Source of the DNA: Astragalus membranaceus
Taxonomy: Eukaryota > Streptophyta > Magnoliopsida > Fabales > Fabaceae
Length of the DNA stretch: 64,000 nucleotides
Assembly: GCA_039519185.1 (NCBI GenBank)
Contig: CM076851.1
Coordinates: forward strand, 99,507,531 to 99,571,530
Direction: 5' to 3'
A program made the position numbers and the translations under genes. How positions within the stretch are numbered: the first letter of the stretch is position 1; every line of letters starts with the position of its first letter. The notes under the pieces are model-generated. The model did not search any database. It was not told the DNA's origin and saw nothing but the letters and a program-made list of their open reading frames with translations. Below, piece after piece: positions 1-11,259 of the stretch.

Positions 1-454
1 TCACTAAAAAAGATAAAAAACAAAAACTTTTCAAAAAGAACCAAGAACTACGTAGCTTTGAATTCTCCATCGCACCGGGAGATACGTAGGAGCGGGCCAT
101 GTCCCGTCAAACACTTTTTTCTAAAAAACCTTTTCCCCCCCCAAAATAAAATTTTTGTTAAGTTTTCCCAAGAAATAAATAGGCAAATCTAGGTATTTTT
201 CAAATCAAACGTTAAAACCACACATTTAATTAGAAGTTCCCTTTCGGTAGAAAGGACGTGCGCGGTGCTAACACATTCCTCGCGCGTAATCGACCCCCGA
301 ACCTATATCTCTAGTTTTCAAAGACCATCCGCCTTGTTCAAAAGACCTTTTTTCAATGTTTTGGTCTTAAAATTAAAATATTGGTGGCGGCTCCAAAATT
401 ATTCCACGTTGTACATAGAGAAACCCCAAGCCGGGGATTTTTCGGGGTGCAACA
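1..454 (+). mobile_element. 3' end of an Ogre-type LTR (truncated by window edge)
   Basis: This stretch is the reverse-complement counterpart of the left end of the minus-strand Ogre LTR at 57495-57970. Both share the block with CTACGTAGCTTTGAATTC, the block TTCCCTTTCGGTAGAAAGGA, and the terminal TTTTTCGGG(G/C)(T/-)GCAACA. The LTR ends in CA at 454, where integrase coding sequence of element A resumes. The rest of the LTR, and any internal region, lies left of the window, so I cannot tell a solo LTR from a full element. Reading frames here are not genes. Confidence 0.8.
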
Positions 455-1369
455 GAAGCTGCATGGGTTCCTTTGTGCATTGTGTCTGATAGGGACCCAA
501 GGTTTACTTCGGAATTTTGGAGTAGTTTACAGAAGGAGTTGGGTTCGAAATTGAGGTTGAGTTCAGCTTATCATCCCCAGACTGATGGGCAGACAGATAG
601 GACAATCCAATCATTGGAAGACCTGCTGAGATCATGTGTGCTAGAGCAGGGAGGTGCGTGGGATACTCATCTCCCGTTAATTGAGTTCACCTACAACAAT
701 AGTTATCATTCCAGTATTGGGATGGCACCGTTTGAAGCGTTATATGGTCGGAGGTGTAGGACTCCGGTGTGTTGGTATGAGACTGGAGAAAGTTTAATAC
801 TCGGACCTGAGCTGGTTAGAGAAACTACTGAGAAAGTGAAAATGATCCGAGAGAAAATGAAAGCGTCGCAGAGTAGACAGAAGAGCTACCATGATAAGAG
901 GGGGAAAGATTTAGAGTTTGAAGCGGGTGACCACGTATTCTTGAGGGTCACACCTATGACTGGTGTTGGGCGAGCGCTGAAATCAAAGAAGTTGACTCCT
1001 CGATTCATCGGTCCGTACCAGATTACGGAAATAGTTGAAAATATTGCATATCGGGTGGCCTTACCACCTAACCTTTCGAACTTGCACGACGTGTTTCACG
1101 TGTCGCAGCTTCGGAAGTATGTTGCGGATCCGTCTCATGTGATTCAACTAGATGATGTGGAGGTACGGGACAATCTCACCGTGGAAACTACGCCAATTAA
1201 AATTGAGGACCGTGAGGTAAAGGTATTAAGAGGCAAAGAGATCAATTTAGTGAAAGTGGTTTGGTTGGGAGCCGTGGGCGAGAGCATGACGTGGGAATTG
1301 GAAAGTAAGATGAAAGAAGCCTATCCAGAGTTATTTGATTCAGGTAATTTCGAGGACGAAATTCTCTAA
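455..1369 (+). pseudogene. Chromovirus A: C-terminal integrase and chromodomain-like remnant
   Basis: This is the 3' part of a Tekay/Del-type Ty3 gag-pol gene. It encodes the last part of the integrase catalytic core (VSDRDPRFTS), the GPY module (FIGPYQI) and the C-terminal chromodomain-like tail (VKVVW..TWELE) that chromoviruses use for targeting. It is very close to element C throughout. Everything upstream is cut off by the Ogre LTR ending at 454. Compared with C, one base is missing near 465-468, shifting the frame, and the catalytic Glu of the D,D-35-E triad reads Asp (GQTDRTIQ instead of GQTERTIQ). It is therefore a dead fragment. The stop is followed directly by a polypurine tract and the 3' LTR. 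Confidence 0.9.
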
Positions 1370-1381
1370 GTGGGGGAGAGT
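1370..1381 (+). promoter_or_regulatory. Polypurine tract of chromovirus A
   Basis: GTGGGGGAGAGT lies between the pol stop codon and the first TG of the 3' LTR. This purine run primes plus-strand DNA synthesis in LTR retrotransposons. The same tract occurs in elements B and C. Confidence 0.85.
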
Positions 1382-2229
1382 TGTAACGCCCTAAAATAAT
1401 TTAATTAATTATTCAATTAAGTTATTTGAGGGATTACAATATTATTTGAGTGGAATAATTAAATTAGAATTTGTTTTATTTCAGGAGGTGAAATGAATTA
1501 AGAAGGGTGGTGTAAATAAGGGCCCAAGTCAATTAGTGACCCAAGCCCATTCCTAAAAACCCCAAAACCTAAGATTAGTGTCTCATTCCCACTCAAAAGA
1601 AAGAAAGCTACGAACAGTGAGAGGGAGAAGAGACTCGCGACGTGAAAGGAGAAGGGAAGGAAGGAGAAGAATTCCTCTCAAGCTTTCCTTAGGTAATGGA
1701 TTTTGATCCTTTCCTTTCCATTTTTCTTCCTTTTTCTAGTATTGTAGTTTCCAATCCCTAATTCTCAATTGTTGTTGTCCTCCATGGTCCTTAGTGAGGC
1801 CACGGTTTGCGAAGGGGAGAAGGGAAGAGCTGCTGTGTTTTTGGTGACTTTGGCTCGTTGTGTTGTTGGGTTTTGTATGTGACTCCTTCATCGTTGTTTC
1901 GGGTCATACAAATTCGAGGTAAGGGTGAGCGTTTCAATTGAATATAATTGGGTATATGGTGGGTTTTATGGGGTTTGGTGTTGTGATGATTTTAGAGATA
2001 TATATGTTAAGATGGATGAAAGACTTGATTAATTGTGATATTATTTTGATGATATGTTGGTGTGGACATACGATTTGCCATATGATAGGATGAAGTGAAT
2101 TTCGATTTTTGATGAATTGTGGTGTAATTAATTTCGAGTTCATGTGTAAAAGGATGAGAGTCTATGAATGGGTAAATTGGGATTGAACTAGGGGATGTTA
2201 TAGTTTAATTGGGAATTGTCAAAGTGTTG

Positions 2230-2710
2230 CTGTATGCAGTTTTTTTAAAAGAAATTGATGCTGTCCAGAATTGTCAAAGTGTTGCTGTATGCAGTTTTTT
2301 TTAAAGAAAATTGATGCTGTCCAGAATTAAAAATGTTGCTGTTAACCATTTAAATGTGTTGCTGTTTTGCTGTTTTTGTCAAATAAAATGCTGCTGTTGC
2401 AGAATTAAAAAAAATGTTGCTGTTAACCATTTAAATGTGTTGTTGTTTGCTGTTTTTGTCAAATAAAATGCTGCTGTTGCAGAATTAAAAAAAATGTTGC
2501 TGTTAACCATTTAAATGTGTTGCTGTTTGCTGTTTTTGTCAAATAAAATGCTGCTGTTGCAGAATTAAAAATGTTGCTGTTAACCATTTAAATGTGTTGA
2601 TGTTTGCTGTTTTTGTCAAATAAAATGCTGTTGATTGCAGAACTAAAAATGTTGCTGTTAACCATTTAAATATGTTGCTGTCTTGCTGTTTTCTAAAATA
2701 AAAATGCTGC
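2230..2710 (+). repeat. CTG-rich tandem repeat, about 77-81 bp per unit, about five copies
   Basis: The marker GTTAACCATTTAAATGTG recurs at 2341, 2422, 2502, 2579 and 2657 (the last copy with one base change), spacings 81, 80, 77 and 78. Units are rich in TTGCTGTT and GCTGCTGTTGCAG. An earlier sub-repeat (GCTGTATGCAG) lies at 2230-2300. The array occupies about 0.85-1.33 kb from the LTR start. Confidence 0.9.
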
Positions 2711-3433
2711 TGTTTTATAAAAAGTAAAGCGCTATTTTATGTGTAATACTTGTTGTATCTTGCTGCTGTTTGCGCTAAAAGGCTACTGTCCTATTGCTGT
2801 TTCTCTCGATTTAATTGTGATGTTTCCTAGGCATGAAAATGAGATGTTTGTCCAAAATTTTAAACAAGTTGTACTCGAATTTTTCTTATAGGTTGTCACT
2901 TAAATTGCTAACGTGTAGTTAATTAAATTTAAATGGTTTGTCACTTAAATTTTAATGTATTGTTATTTAAGATTTAAGGACGTTGTTACTCCAATTTTGA
3001 ATGTGATGTTTATGAGGAAGTTGTGATATTATTATGGTGATTATGACGAGTACACTCTATTAGTGTTTTATGACGACGATGACGAGTACTCCGGGTGAGT
3101 TGAAATTGGTGATTGCACATGTGTCCATAGTGTCTCATAGCATGTGCATATTATGACGAATAGGCTTCGGCCTCTTATTGACGAAATTCAGTGACGATGT
3201 GCCCTAGTGGCTGATTTATGACGAGTATGGTACCATCATGCATATGCCCAGGTGTGGGTTGCATTTTCATGCGCATACATGTTTATGACTGGCAATGTGA
3301 TTATGACTTTGGTTTGTGTGTAGTGACGATGAAGTTGATGATAATGACGATGTTGTGTGATAGTTTGCTCATATTACTCTACTGTATGCTTAATTATGTT
3401 TTGTTGAAAATTCTCACCCCTTCTGCTTGGAAT

Positions 3434-3452
3434 GTTGCTCTATTGTGGCAAC
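3434..3452 (+). other. Conserved LTR hairpin (GTTGC stem) in chromovirus A
   Basis: GTTGC and GCAAC form a 5-bp stem with a 9-base loop, followed by GCAGGTAACTGCGAGTGAAG. The same hairpin sits at 7260-7278 and 13541-13559 (element B, stem GTTAC/GTAAC), 25029-25047 and 31805-31823 (element C, minus strand) and 51956-51975 (solo LTR, minus strand). The stem sequence differs but pairing is kept. Confidence 0.6.
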
Positions 3453-3857
3453 GCTGCAGGTAACTGCGAGTGAAGGACATGCTGCCTTCCTTTATAGCTA
3501 TTTGGATGTCTGTTGAGTCGCTCTCTGATACTGTGACACCTAGGGGGCGTGGTTGACATTGTTATTTGAATAATAAATTGTTTAATATTTTTGTTGATGG
3601 CGTGAGGCGTGTTTGAGTGGTATTTAGTGAGTGTTGTTTATTTCCGCTGTGACGTAACTCTTGGAGTTAATTTTATGACGGGTGATGGTTGAAATTTTTT
3701 TATGAGGATGATTGCGCAAACTTAATGAATGCAAGTGGACGTTCTTTTTGTTAATAACGACGTGACATTTCCTTTCTATTAGTTAAATTAAATTTTGCGA
3801 AAAAGTTTTACTCTGATAAGTGACGTGTAAATTATGGGGTAGAAAGGGGGTGTTACA

Positions 3858-4997
3858 GCAACCACGTGGACATATATTAATTTCATGTAACTTTTATGCT
3901 CATGGCCCTCCTAAGCGACACATGAAGCATATCATATTTACCTCTTGTAATTTGTAGCCCTACTAAGCAACTACGCATTACATTTCGTTCCATGATTTTA
4001 GCATAACACCTCGGCCTACCTATTTTATAGGCACTTCTTTGGCTTCGGTGAACCCATCCCGCTATTTCTAGTGGGCGAAACTTCTTGAGTCTAGGTTTTG
4101 GGGCTCATGACTTCCCCTCCCCTAGTATGCTAATCCTCTAAGGGTCGTCACCCTTATTCTCTTGTATTTATTATATATTATATATACATGTACCCGCATT
4201 GGGCCGTCTAGAATTCAGTCATGTACCGTCTATCCTTCCACGAGGGAAGGTATTTTGCCGTGAATTAACATTTCTTACCTTGACCTTTATGAATTAAGGG
4301 TGTACACTCGCGTCTTACTAATGTACGGTTTTCCTTAACATTTATAACTTGTGAGATTTACCTCAAACTTCTTTCATTTCATGACATAAGTAGGTTTCCA
4401 TCCTTGGGAAACATTGGGGAATCAATCGGAAAGGAATCGGAATCGTTTGGAACGGATTAAAAAGGATTTTGAGTTAGGGTAACAGAAGGATCCACACGGA
4501 CCGTGCTCCAGAGGCGCATGACACGTGTGTATCACTTAAATTTTAGTTTTGAAAAACTTATAGGACGCACGGTCCGTGCCACAAGGGCGCACGACCCGTG
4601 CGTGTCTTAAATTTTTAAAAGGCTGACCTGCGTAGGTCAGGCACGGTTCGTGCCCAAGGGCGCACGATCCGTGCTGTGTAAAAATTTCATTTCCTGGGCT
4701 GCTGCGAACAAGGCACACGACCCGTGCCCTTGTGAGGCACGATCCGTGCGCCCTTGCCAATAGCCAATTTTTTCGGTTTCGTGACATTTTTCCAAGTCCG
4801 TTTCGATTCCAATTTCGTTCCGATCGATATCCTAACATAACAATTATTATTCCAGACCAGAGAAAGCGAATAAACAATCAACACAATACATATCATCAAT
4901 TCGAACCATTTACCATTAACGGTTTTTCGATAAAAACGTTTTCGTCAAGTTTTCACAAAGTGGATTTTCCATAATATCGTTTCAGAAAGTAACATGT
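3858..4997 (-). mobile_element. Chromovirus F LTR, distal segment (split by A and B)
   Basis: This sequence lies between the end of element A (3857) and the start of B (4998). It is continuous with 13903 onward once B and one ACATG are removed, and so belongs to the minus-strand LTR whose start is at 14759. Its remaining end should lie beyond element A, left of the window. It contains seven copies of the palindromic motif CACGRYYCGTGC between 4493 and 4752. No coding sequence is supported. Confidence 0.7.
4493..4752. repeat. Cluster of CACGRYYCGTGC palindromes
   Basis: Near-palindromes such as GCACGGTCCGTGC, GCACGACCCGTGC and GCACGATCCGTGC occur near 4493, 4563, 4588, 4640, 4660, 4712 and 4737, often preceded by AAGGGC. 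Related single motifs occur in element E (24500-24643 and 33703-33724) and in the LTR fragment at 57160-57200. The spacing is irregular, so this is a motif cluster rather than a simple tandem repeat. Confidence 0.85.
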
Positions 4998-7617
4998 GTA
5001 ACGCCCAAATATTTAATTAAACTATTTAATTAAATATTTAGGTATTCAATTATTTATTTTATTTATTTTAGTTGGTGTAATTATATTAACGTTCGATTGA
5101 GAGGTGTGTAATTGGGTTTTAGGTGATGGCGTTAGTGATCGGGCTTAAGCTGGAGGAAAGCCCGTGACCCAAGTCCACTAGCTAGGCGCATGTGAAGCAC
5201 CTAGGCTAGGGTTAGTGCTCATTTGCAAATTGTTTGAGGAAAAAGAAAGGAAGAGTTGCGAAATAGAGAGAGGAGAAGAGAGAAGGGACGACGCGCATAT
5301 CCAAAGAGAGAGGGAGAAGAGGAATTCGCGAATTCAAGAGAGCAGAGAGGAGCTGTGTTGCTGAGGTTACTGTTGGTGACGTGATCAAGGGATTCGGTGC
5401 TCTCCTACTATAAGGTAAGGGTGGGGTTCTTCCTTATAATGGGATTTTCTGATGGGGTTTATGTGGGGATAGATTCTATGATGCCTAGGGTTTGATTTTG
5501 ATGTGTGGTTGGTGTTAGTTGAATTGTATATAGGTTGAATTGAAAACTTAACATCGTTGGTGATTGTTGCGACCCTAGGAATTGGTGATTCGTTGTTGTT
5601 ATAACCTATTGCATTCTAGATGTTTGATAAAATGTTTGTTTGGTGTTGTGAATAGCAAATCATGATAATTAACATTGGAGGATTTATGATTGGTGATTTG
5701 AATTGGTGATATAATTTGCATATGTGGTGCTTTGGTGAATTTGGTGTGATGCTGTTTTTGGGGCCCTGGTGCTGGGCGCCATTCTGGTGGGTGTGTGTGT
5801 GTGTGTGCCAATGTTGCTGTTTTTGGCGCCCTGTGCATGGGCGCCGTGTCTGGTGTCTGTTTCGTGTGCAAATGTGTGCGTGTTGCCCGTGTCTTGGCGC
5901 AGGGGCGCCATGGGCGCCTGTTTACTGGGTGTGTTGCGCGCTGTCTTGGCGCAGGGGCGCCATGGGCGCTGTGTCTGGGCGTGTCCTATCTGTGTTGCGT
6001 TTTGTTCTGGGACGTCTGGGCGCCAAGGGCGCCATTTCCTGCAGTGTCTTCTGTTGTGTTGCTGCTTGTTGCTAGGCGCCCTGTGCATGGGCGCCGTGTC
6101 TGGAGTGTGTTCCACATTGTGTTGCGTTGCTGTTTCGTGTCCCTGAGTTGTTTGGGTGCCAAGGGCGCCAGTTTTCTGTGTGTTGGCCAGATTTTGCGTG
6201 TTGCTCCTAGGCGCCCATTTTCAGGATGTTCCCAAATTTTTCCCGATTTTGTTTTTGACATATCTTTTGACTCGGGAGTCCGATTTAGACGTTTCAAAAT
6301 GTTTTGGAAAGCTTATTCAGAAGCCTAGCTGAATATTCTAATTTGAGGCACAGTAGCCCATTTGTCTGGAAAAGTTGTTAACCGTTGGTGTAAGCGTTAA
6401 ATGATGATGTTTTAAAAAAAAGTTGTCGTGGTCCTAATATTTTGGAAAAATTGTCGTTTTGTCTCCGGTGTTGTGAAAAACCCTCGTGTCTCAAATGTTT
6501 TGGAAAATTGTTGTCTTCTTGGTGTCCTGGTGCTGTTTTGGAAAACTGTTGTCTTCTTGGTGTCTTGGTGGTGTTTTGGGAAATTGTTGTCATCTTGGTA
6601 TCTTGGTGCGGTTTGATGCTAGGTGTGAAGGCTCAAACCTTGGTGTTGTTGGAACTAGGTGTGAAGGTTCCAAGTCTTGGTGTTCCGTTGTCTCGGGTGG
6701 TTGGTGTTTTCGGTGTCGTTGTGGCTAGGTGTGAAAGCCCAACTTTGGTGATGTTTGGTGATTGTTGTTGTTGTGTCACGTTGTGACTAATTTGGTGATA
6801 TTTGGTGATTGTTGTTGGTGTGTCACATTGTGACTAATTTGGTGATTGTCTGTGTGCATTCATGGTGTCGCATACAACATGTGCATTATTTTGGTGAAGG
6901 CCTTTGGTCTTGGAGCTAGGTGTGAAAGCTCAAGTTTTTATAAAATTGGTGAGCCTGGTGTGGAAGCTCAATTTTTGGTGAATTGGTGAGCCTGGTGTGA
7001 AAGCTCTTAATTTTGGTGACGCCTCTATTTACAGGCACAATTTTTTGGTGATTTTGGTACCACATGCATATGCCCGTTGGTGTGGGTTGCATTCATGCAT
7101 AGTCATGACATTTGGTGATTGGTTGTAATGTTGATAATTTGACGTATGATTGTGATTAGTTGTGTGTAGTGAAGTGGTAGATGTAGTTGACATATTCTAG
7201 CATATTCCTTATCATTTTATGCTATTATATTGAAGATATCTCACCCTTTCTGTTTGAATGTTACCCCTATGCGGTAACGTGCAGGTGATTGCGAGTGAAT
7301 GCTTAGGTACCTTCGCTATTCTGAGTCGGTGTCGTCGGTGTCCTTGCTTTGATGTGTAACACTCAAGGGGGGGGAATAAACGATGAACTTGGTTGTTATG
7401 TTTTATTGTTTGGAGTCCATTCAGGACGTTATTATTTGATGTTTTAGAACTTGTATTTTATTCCGCTGCGTGGTGATGTAATTTTGATCAGGTGTTATTT
7501 ACGTCATATGAGACATTTTGTTTAATGATGATGTGTGACATCTCTTTTCGAAGTATGAATAAAATTTTGAAACTCTGATTTTATTAAATAATCACCGGGT
7601 AGAAAAGGGGTGTTACA
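4998..7617 (+). repeat. 5' LTR of chromovirus B
   Basis: Runs from TGTAACGCCC to GGTGTTACA. It contains a GGCGCC cluster (5770-6220), the block GGAAAGCTTATTCAGA just downstream (6306), repeated TTGGTG/GGTGTGAAGGCTC motifs (6600-7020), the block GGTACCACATGCATATGCCC (about 7057-7076) and the hairpin at 7260-7278. Promoter and polyadenylation signals must lie inside, but I could not place the transcription start. Confidence 0.95.
5770..6220. repeat. GGCGCC palindrome cluster in the LTR of B
   Basis: About a dozen GGCGCC or GGCGCA/GCGCCA sites occur in motifs such as GGCGCCCTGTGCATGGGCGCC... and GCAGGGGCGCCATGGGCGCC. The same cluster is repeated in the 3' LTR near 12035-12500 with small rearrangements (an extra CCATGGGCG and an extra CACCCAGTGCCTGGGC). 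Overlapping open frames in several phases here are by-products of the G+C-rich repeat. Confidence 0.9.
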
Positions 7618-7621
7618 TTAG

Positions 7622-7633
7622 TGGTATCAGAGC
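7622..7633 (+). promoter_or_regulatory. Primer-binding site (initiator tRNA-Met type), element B
   Basis: TGGTATCAGAGC begins four bases after the 5' LTR. It is complementary to the 3' end of plant initiator tRNA-Met and primes minus-strand DNA synthesis in many Ty3 elements. Confidence 0.93.
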
Positions 7634-7740
7634 AAAAGTTCGGTCTGTCCGGCCAAGTTGTCCAGTTGTAGTGTCAATTGACAATGGTGTGTTGTCAATT
7701 ATATCTAATTGTTGTTATGTTTTGTAGCAAGTGAGTTGAA

Positions 7741-10700
7741 ATGGCTGAAAGGAACGACACTGCAATTGCTGCTGCTCTAGCTGCTATGGCACAAGCTGTG
7801 CAGAATCAACAGAATGCTGGAGTTCGGAGTTTGGCTACATTTCAGAGAGAGAATCCGCCCACTTTCAAGGGCAAGTATGATCCCGATGGTGCCTTAGCTT
7901 GGCTGAAAGAAATGGAGAGGATTTTTCGAGTGATGGATTGTACCCAAGCACCGAAGGTTCGCTATGGTACGCATATGCTAGCAGAGGAAGCTGATGATTG
8001 GTGGTTAGAGACGAGGCAGAGGTTGGAGGCTGCTAATGAAGAGATTACCTGGGAAGTGTTCAGCAGAGAGTTTCACCGAAAGTATTATCCGGAAGATGTC
8101 CGAGGGAAGAAAGAGATTGAGTTTCTGGAGTTGAAACAAGGGAGTATGTCCGTATCGGAGTATGCCGCTAAGTTCGTGGAGTTGGCAAAGTTTTATCCGC
8201 ATTACACTGGAGCTAATGCTGAGTTTTCTAAGTGTATCAAATTTGAGAATGGTTTGAGGCCCGAGATCAAGAAGGCAATCGGATATCAGAAGATCCGTGT
8301 TTTTGCTGACTTGATTGAAGAGTTGCAGGTGGTGCGCGAATTTCCTGAAGTCTTTCCTGATGAGATTCCTAGTGTACCGCCTGAGAGGGAAGTGGAGTTT
8401 TCTATTGATCTTGTACCCGGTACGAGGCCCGTGTCTATGGAACCGTACATGATGTCTGCGTCAGAATTGTCTGAGTTGAAGAAGCAACTTGAAGATCTGC
8501 TTGAGAAGAAGTTTATTAGGCCGAGTGTATTGCCGTGGGGAGCTCCTGTGTTGCTGGTGAAGAAGAAGGATAGGAGCATGAGGTTGTGTGTTGATTATAG
8601 GCAGCTGAATAAGGTGACCATTAAGAACAAGTATCCACTGCCGAGGATAGATGATTTGATAGATCAGTTAGTGGGTGCTCGAGTGTTCAGCAAGATCGAT
8701 CTGAGATCAGGTTATCATCAGATCAAGGTGAAGGATGAGGATGTTCAGAAGACTGCTTTCAGGACGCGGTATGGGCATTATGAGTATTCGGTGATGCCGT
8801 TCGGTGTCACTAACGCGCCGGGTGTATTTATGGAGTACATGAATCGTATATTCCATACTTACCTAGATCGGTTCGTGGTTGTGTTCGTTGACGACATCCT
8901 GATTTATTCGAAGTCGGAGGAAGAGCATGCGGAGCATTTGAGATTAGTATTGGAGGTCCTGAAAGAGAAGAGGCTGTATGCTAAGTTGTCTAAGTGTGAA
9001 TTCTGGTTGTGAGAAGTAAGTTTTCTGGGTCATATCATTTCTGGTAATGGGATTGCTGTGGATCCATCTAAAGTTGATGCCGTGATGCAGTGGGAGAGTC
9101 CGAAGTCTGCTACGGAGATTAGAAGCTTCTTAGGGTTGGCTGGTTACTACAGAAGGTTCATCGAAGGTTTCTCTAAGTTGGCCCTTCCGTTGACGCAGTT
9201 GGCTTGTAAGGGTAAAGCTTCTGTGTGGGATGCTCGTTGTGAAGAAAGTTTCCTTGAGTTGAAGAAGAGATTGACGACGTCTCCTGTTTTGACGTTGCCA
9301 AATCCGGGAGAGCCGTTCGTAGTGTATTGTGATGCTTCGAAGATGGGTCTAGGTGGCGTGCTTATGCAAGATGGGAAGGTGATTGCTTATGCGTCGAGGC
9401 AGTTAAGGATTCATGAGAAGAATTATCCAACGCATGATTTGGAATTGGCTGCAGTAGTCTTTGTGTTGAAGATTTGGAGGCACTATTTGTATGGTTCCAG
9501 ATTTGAGGTGTTCAGTGATCATAAGAGTTTGAAGTATCTTTTTGACCAGAAGGAGCTGAATATGAGGCAGCGAAGGTGGTTAGAATTGTTGAAAGACTAT
9601 GATTTCGGTTTGAACTATCATCCAGGCAAAGCTAATGTCGTGGCTGATGCTTTAAGTCGAAAGTCCTTGCATATGTCGGCGATGATGGCTAAGGAGTTAG
9701 AGTTGATCGAGGAATTCAGGGATTTGAGTTTGGTTTGTGAAGTGTCGTCTCAGAGTGTTAAGTTGGGTATGTTGAAGATTAATAATGAGTTCCTTGACAG
9801 TATCAGAGAAGCCCAGAAGTTGGATATCAAGTTGGTGGACTTGATGGTCGGAGATGATCAGCCTAAGGATAATGATTTTAAGTTGGATGCGCATGGTGTT
9901 TTGAGGTTCCGTAATAGGATTTGTATTCCTGAAGGCGCAGAGCTGAAGAGAGCAATTTTAGAAGAGGGTCATCGAAGTAAGTTGAGTATTCATCCGGGAG
10001 CTACGAAGATGTATCAAGATCTGAAGAAGCTGTTTTGGTAGCCTGGGATGAAGCGAGATGTAGCACAATTTGTGTATGCCTGTTTGACTTGCCAGAAGTC
10101 AAAGGTGGAGCATCAGAAGCCTGCTGGGCTGATGCAACCGTTAGAAATTCCGGAGTGGAAATGGGATAGCATTTTGATGGATTTTGTAACGGGATTGCCT
10201 AATACTGCGAAAGGGTATGATGCAATTTGGGTGATTGTTGACAGGTTGACAAAATCGTCTCATTTTGTTCCTATCAGCATCGCGTATCCGGTGTCGAAGT
10301 TGGCAGAGATTTATATCCGGGAAATTGTGAAGCTTCATGGGGTTCCTAAGAGTATTGTTTCTGATAGAGATCCGAGGTTCACTTCTGATTTTTGGAAGAG
10401 TTTGCAAGAGAAGTTGGGGTCTAAGCTGAGGTTGAGTTCGGCATATCATCCTCAGATAGATGGTCAGTCAGAGAGGACAATTCAGTCATTGGAAGATTTG
10501 TTGAGGGCTTGTGTTTTGGAACAAGGAGGTTCGTGGGATTCCTACCTTTCGTTGATTGAGTTCACGTACAACAATAGTTACCATTCTAGTATCGGGATGG
10601 CACCTTTTGATGCATTATATGGTCGGAAGAGTAGAACCCCGTTGTGTTGGTATGCGTCTGGAGAGAGTGTGGTGCTTGGACCGGAGATTGTTCGGGAAAC

Positions 10701-11247
10701 AACCGAGAAGATAAAGTTGATCCGTGAGAAGATGAAGGCTTCGCAGAGTCGTCAGGAGAGTTATCACGACAAGAGGAGGAAAGATTTAGAGTTCCAGGAG
10801 GGTGAGCATGTATTTTTGAGAGTCACTCCAGTGACCGGTGTTGGCCGTGCGTTGAAGTCGAAGAAGCTCACTCCTCGATTCATTGGTCCTTATCAGATTT
10901 CTGGGAGAGTTGGGAATGTGGCGTATAGAGTGGCTTTACCGCCAAATCTTTCGAATTTGCACGACGTGTTTCACGTGTCGCAACTTCGGAAGTATGTTTC
11001 GGATCCATCTCATGTGATCCACATGGATGACGTGGAGGTGCGGGATAATCCCACGGTGGAGACTATGCCTGTGCGGATTGAAGACCATGAGGTGAAGGTG
11101 TTAAGAGGCAAGGAAATTGCATTGGTGAAGGTGGTCTGGTCAGGAGCTGCCGGCGAGAGCATGACTTGGGAGTTGGAGAGTAAGATGCGGGAGTCCTATC
11201 CCGGGCTGTTTGATTCAGGTGAGTTTTCGAGGACGAAAACATTCTAA
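7741..11247 (+). pseudogene. Chromovirus B gag-pol with internal deletion and two nonsense codons
   Basis: One frame runs the whole length (1168 codons). Codons 1-195 match the Gag capsid region of element C. At about 8325-8330 the frame jumps directly to the linker before reverse transcriptase (VVREFPEVFPDEIP). About 290 residues present in C are therefore missing: late Gag, all three CCHC zinc knuckles and the whole protease. Reverse transcriptase follows (FVDD at codons 382-385), then RNase H, integrase (HHCC, then D, D and E all present) and the chromodomain-like tail. TGA at 9010-9012 replaces the Lys codon of CEFWLKEV; TAG at 10039-10041 replaces a Trp of FWWPG. The start ATG matches that of C. 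It cannot make its own protease or a full polyprotein, so transposition would need help in trans unless these lesions arose after insertion. Confidence 0.93.
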
Positions 11248-11259
11248 GTGGGGGAGAGT
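11248..11259 (+). promoter_or_regulatory. Polypurine tract of chromovirus B
   Basis: GTGGGGGAGAGT lies between the gag-pol stop codon and the 3' LTR and is identical to that of elements A and C. Confidence 0.9.

Larger units (their letters stand above)
1382..3857 (+). mobile_element. 3' LTR of chromovirus A
   Basis: The LTR begins TGTAACGCCC and ends GTGTTACA, the short inverted ends seen in all chromovirus LTRs here. At 2476 bp it is a diverged relative of the 2283-bp LTRs of element C. It carries a CTG-rich tandem array (2230-2710) and, near the end, the shared block GGTACCA...GGTGTGGGTTGCAT and a small hairpin (3434-3452). The presumed target duplication GCAAC (3858-3862) cannot be paired because the 5' end of A is outside the window. 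Short open frames in it are incidental. Confidence 0.9.

Noticed and set aside
4498..4760. CACGTG-like boxes as host gene promoter elements
   Set aside because: The palindromes are CACGRYYCGTGC, occur only inside chromovirus LTRs and have no adjacent host gene.
5684..6328. Overlapping frames of up to 177 codons on both strands, repeated at 11947-12610
   Set aside because: They are products of the GGCGCC-rich repeat zone in the LTRs of element B; composition is Cys/Val/Trp-rich and all frames are open alike.
7622..7633. Part of a tRNA gene
   Set aside because: The match to initiator tRNA is only the 12-base primer site next to an LTR; no cloverleaf is present here or elsewhere that I could see.
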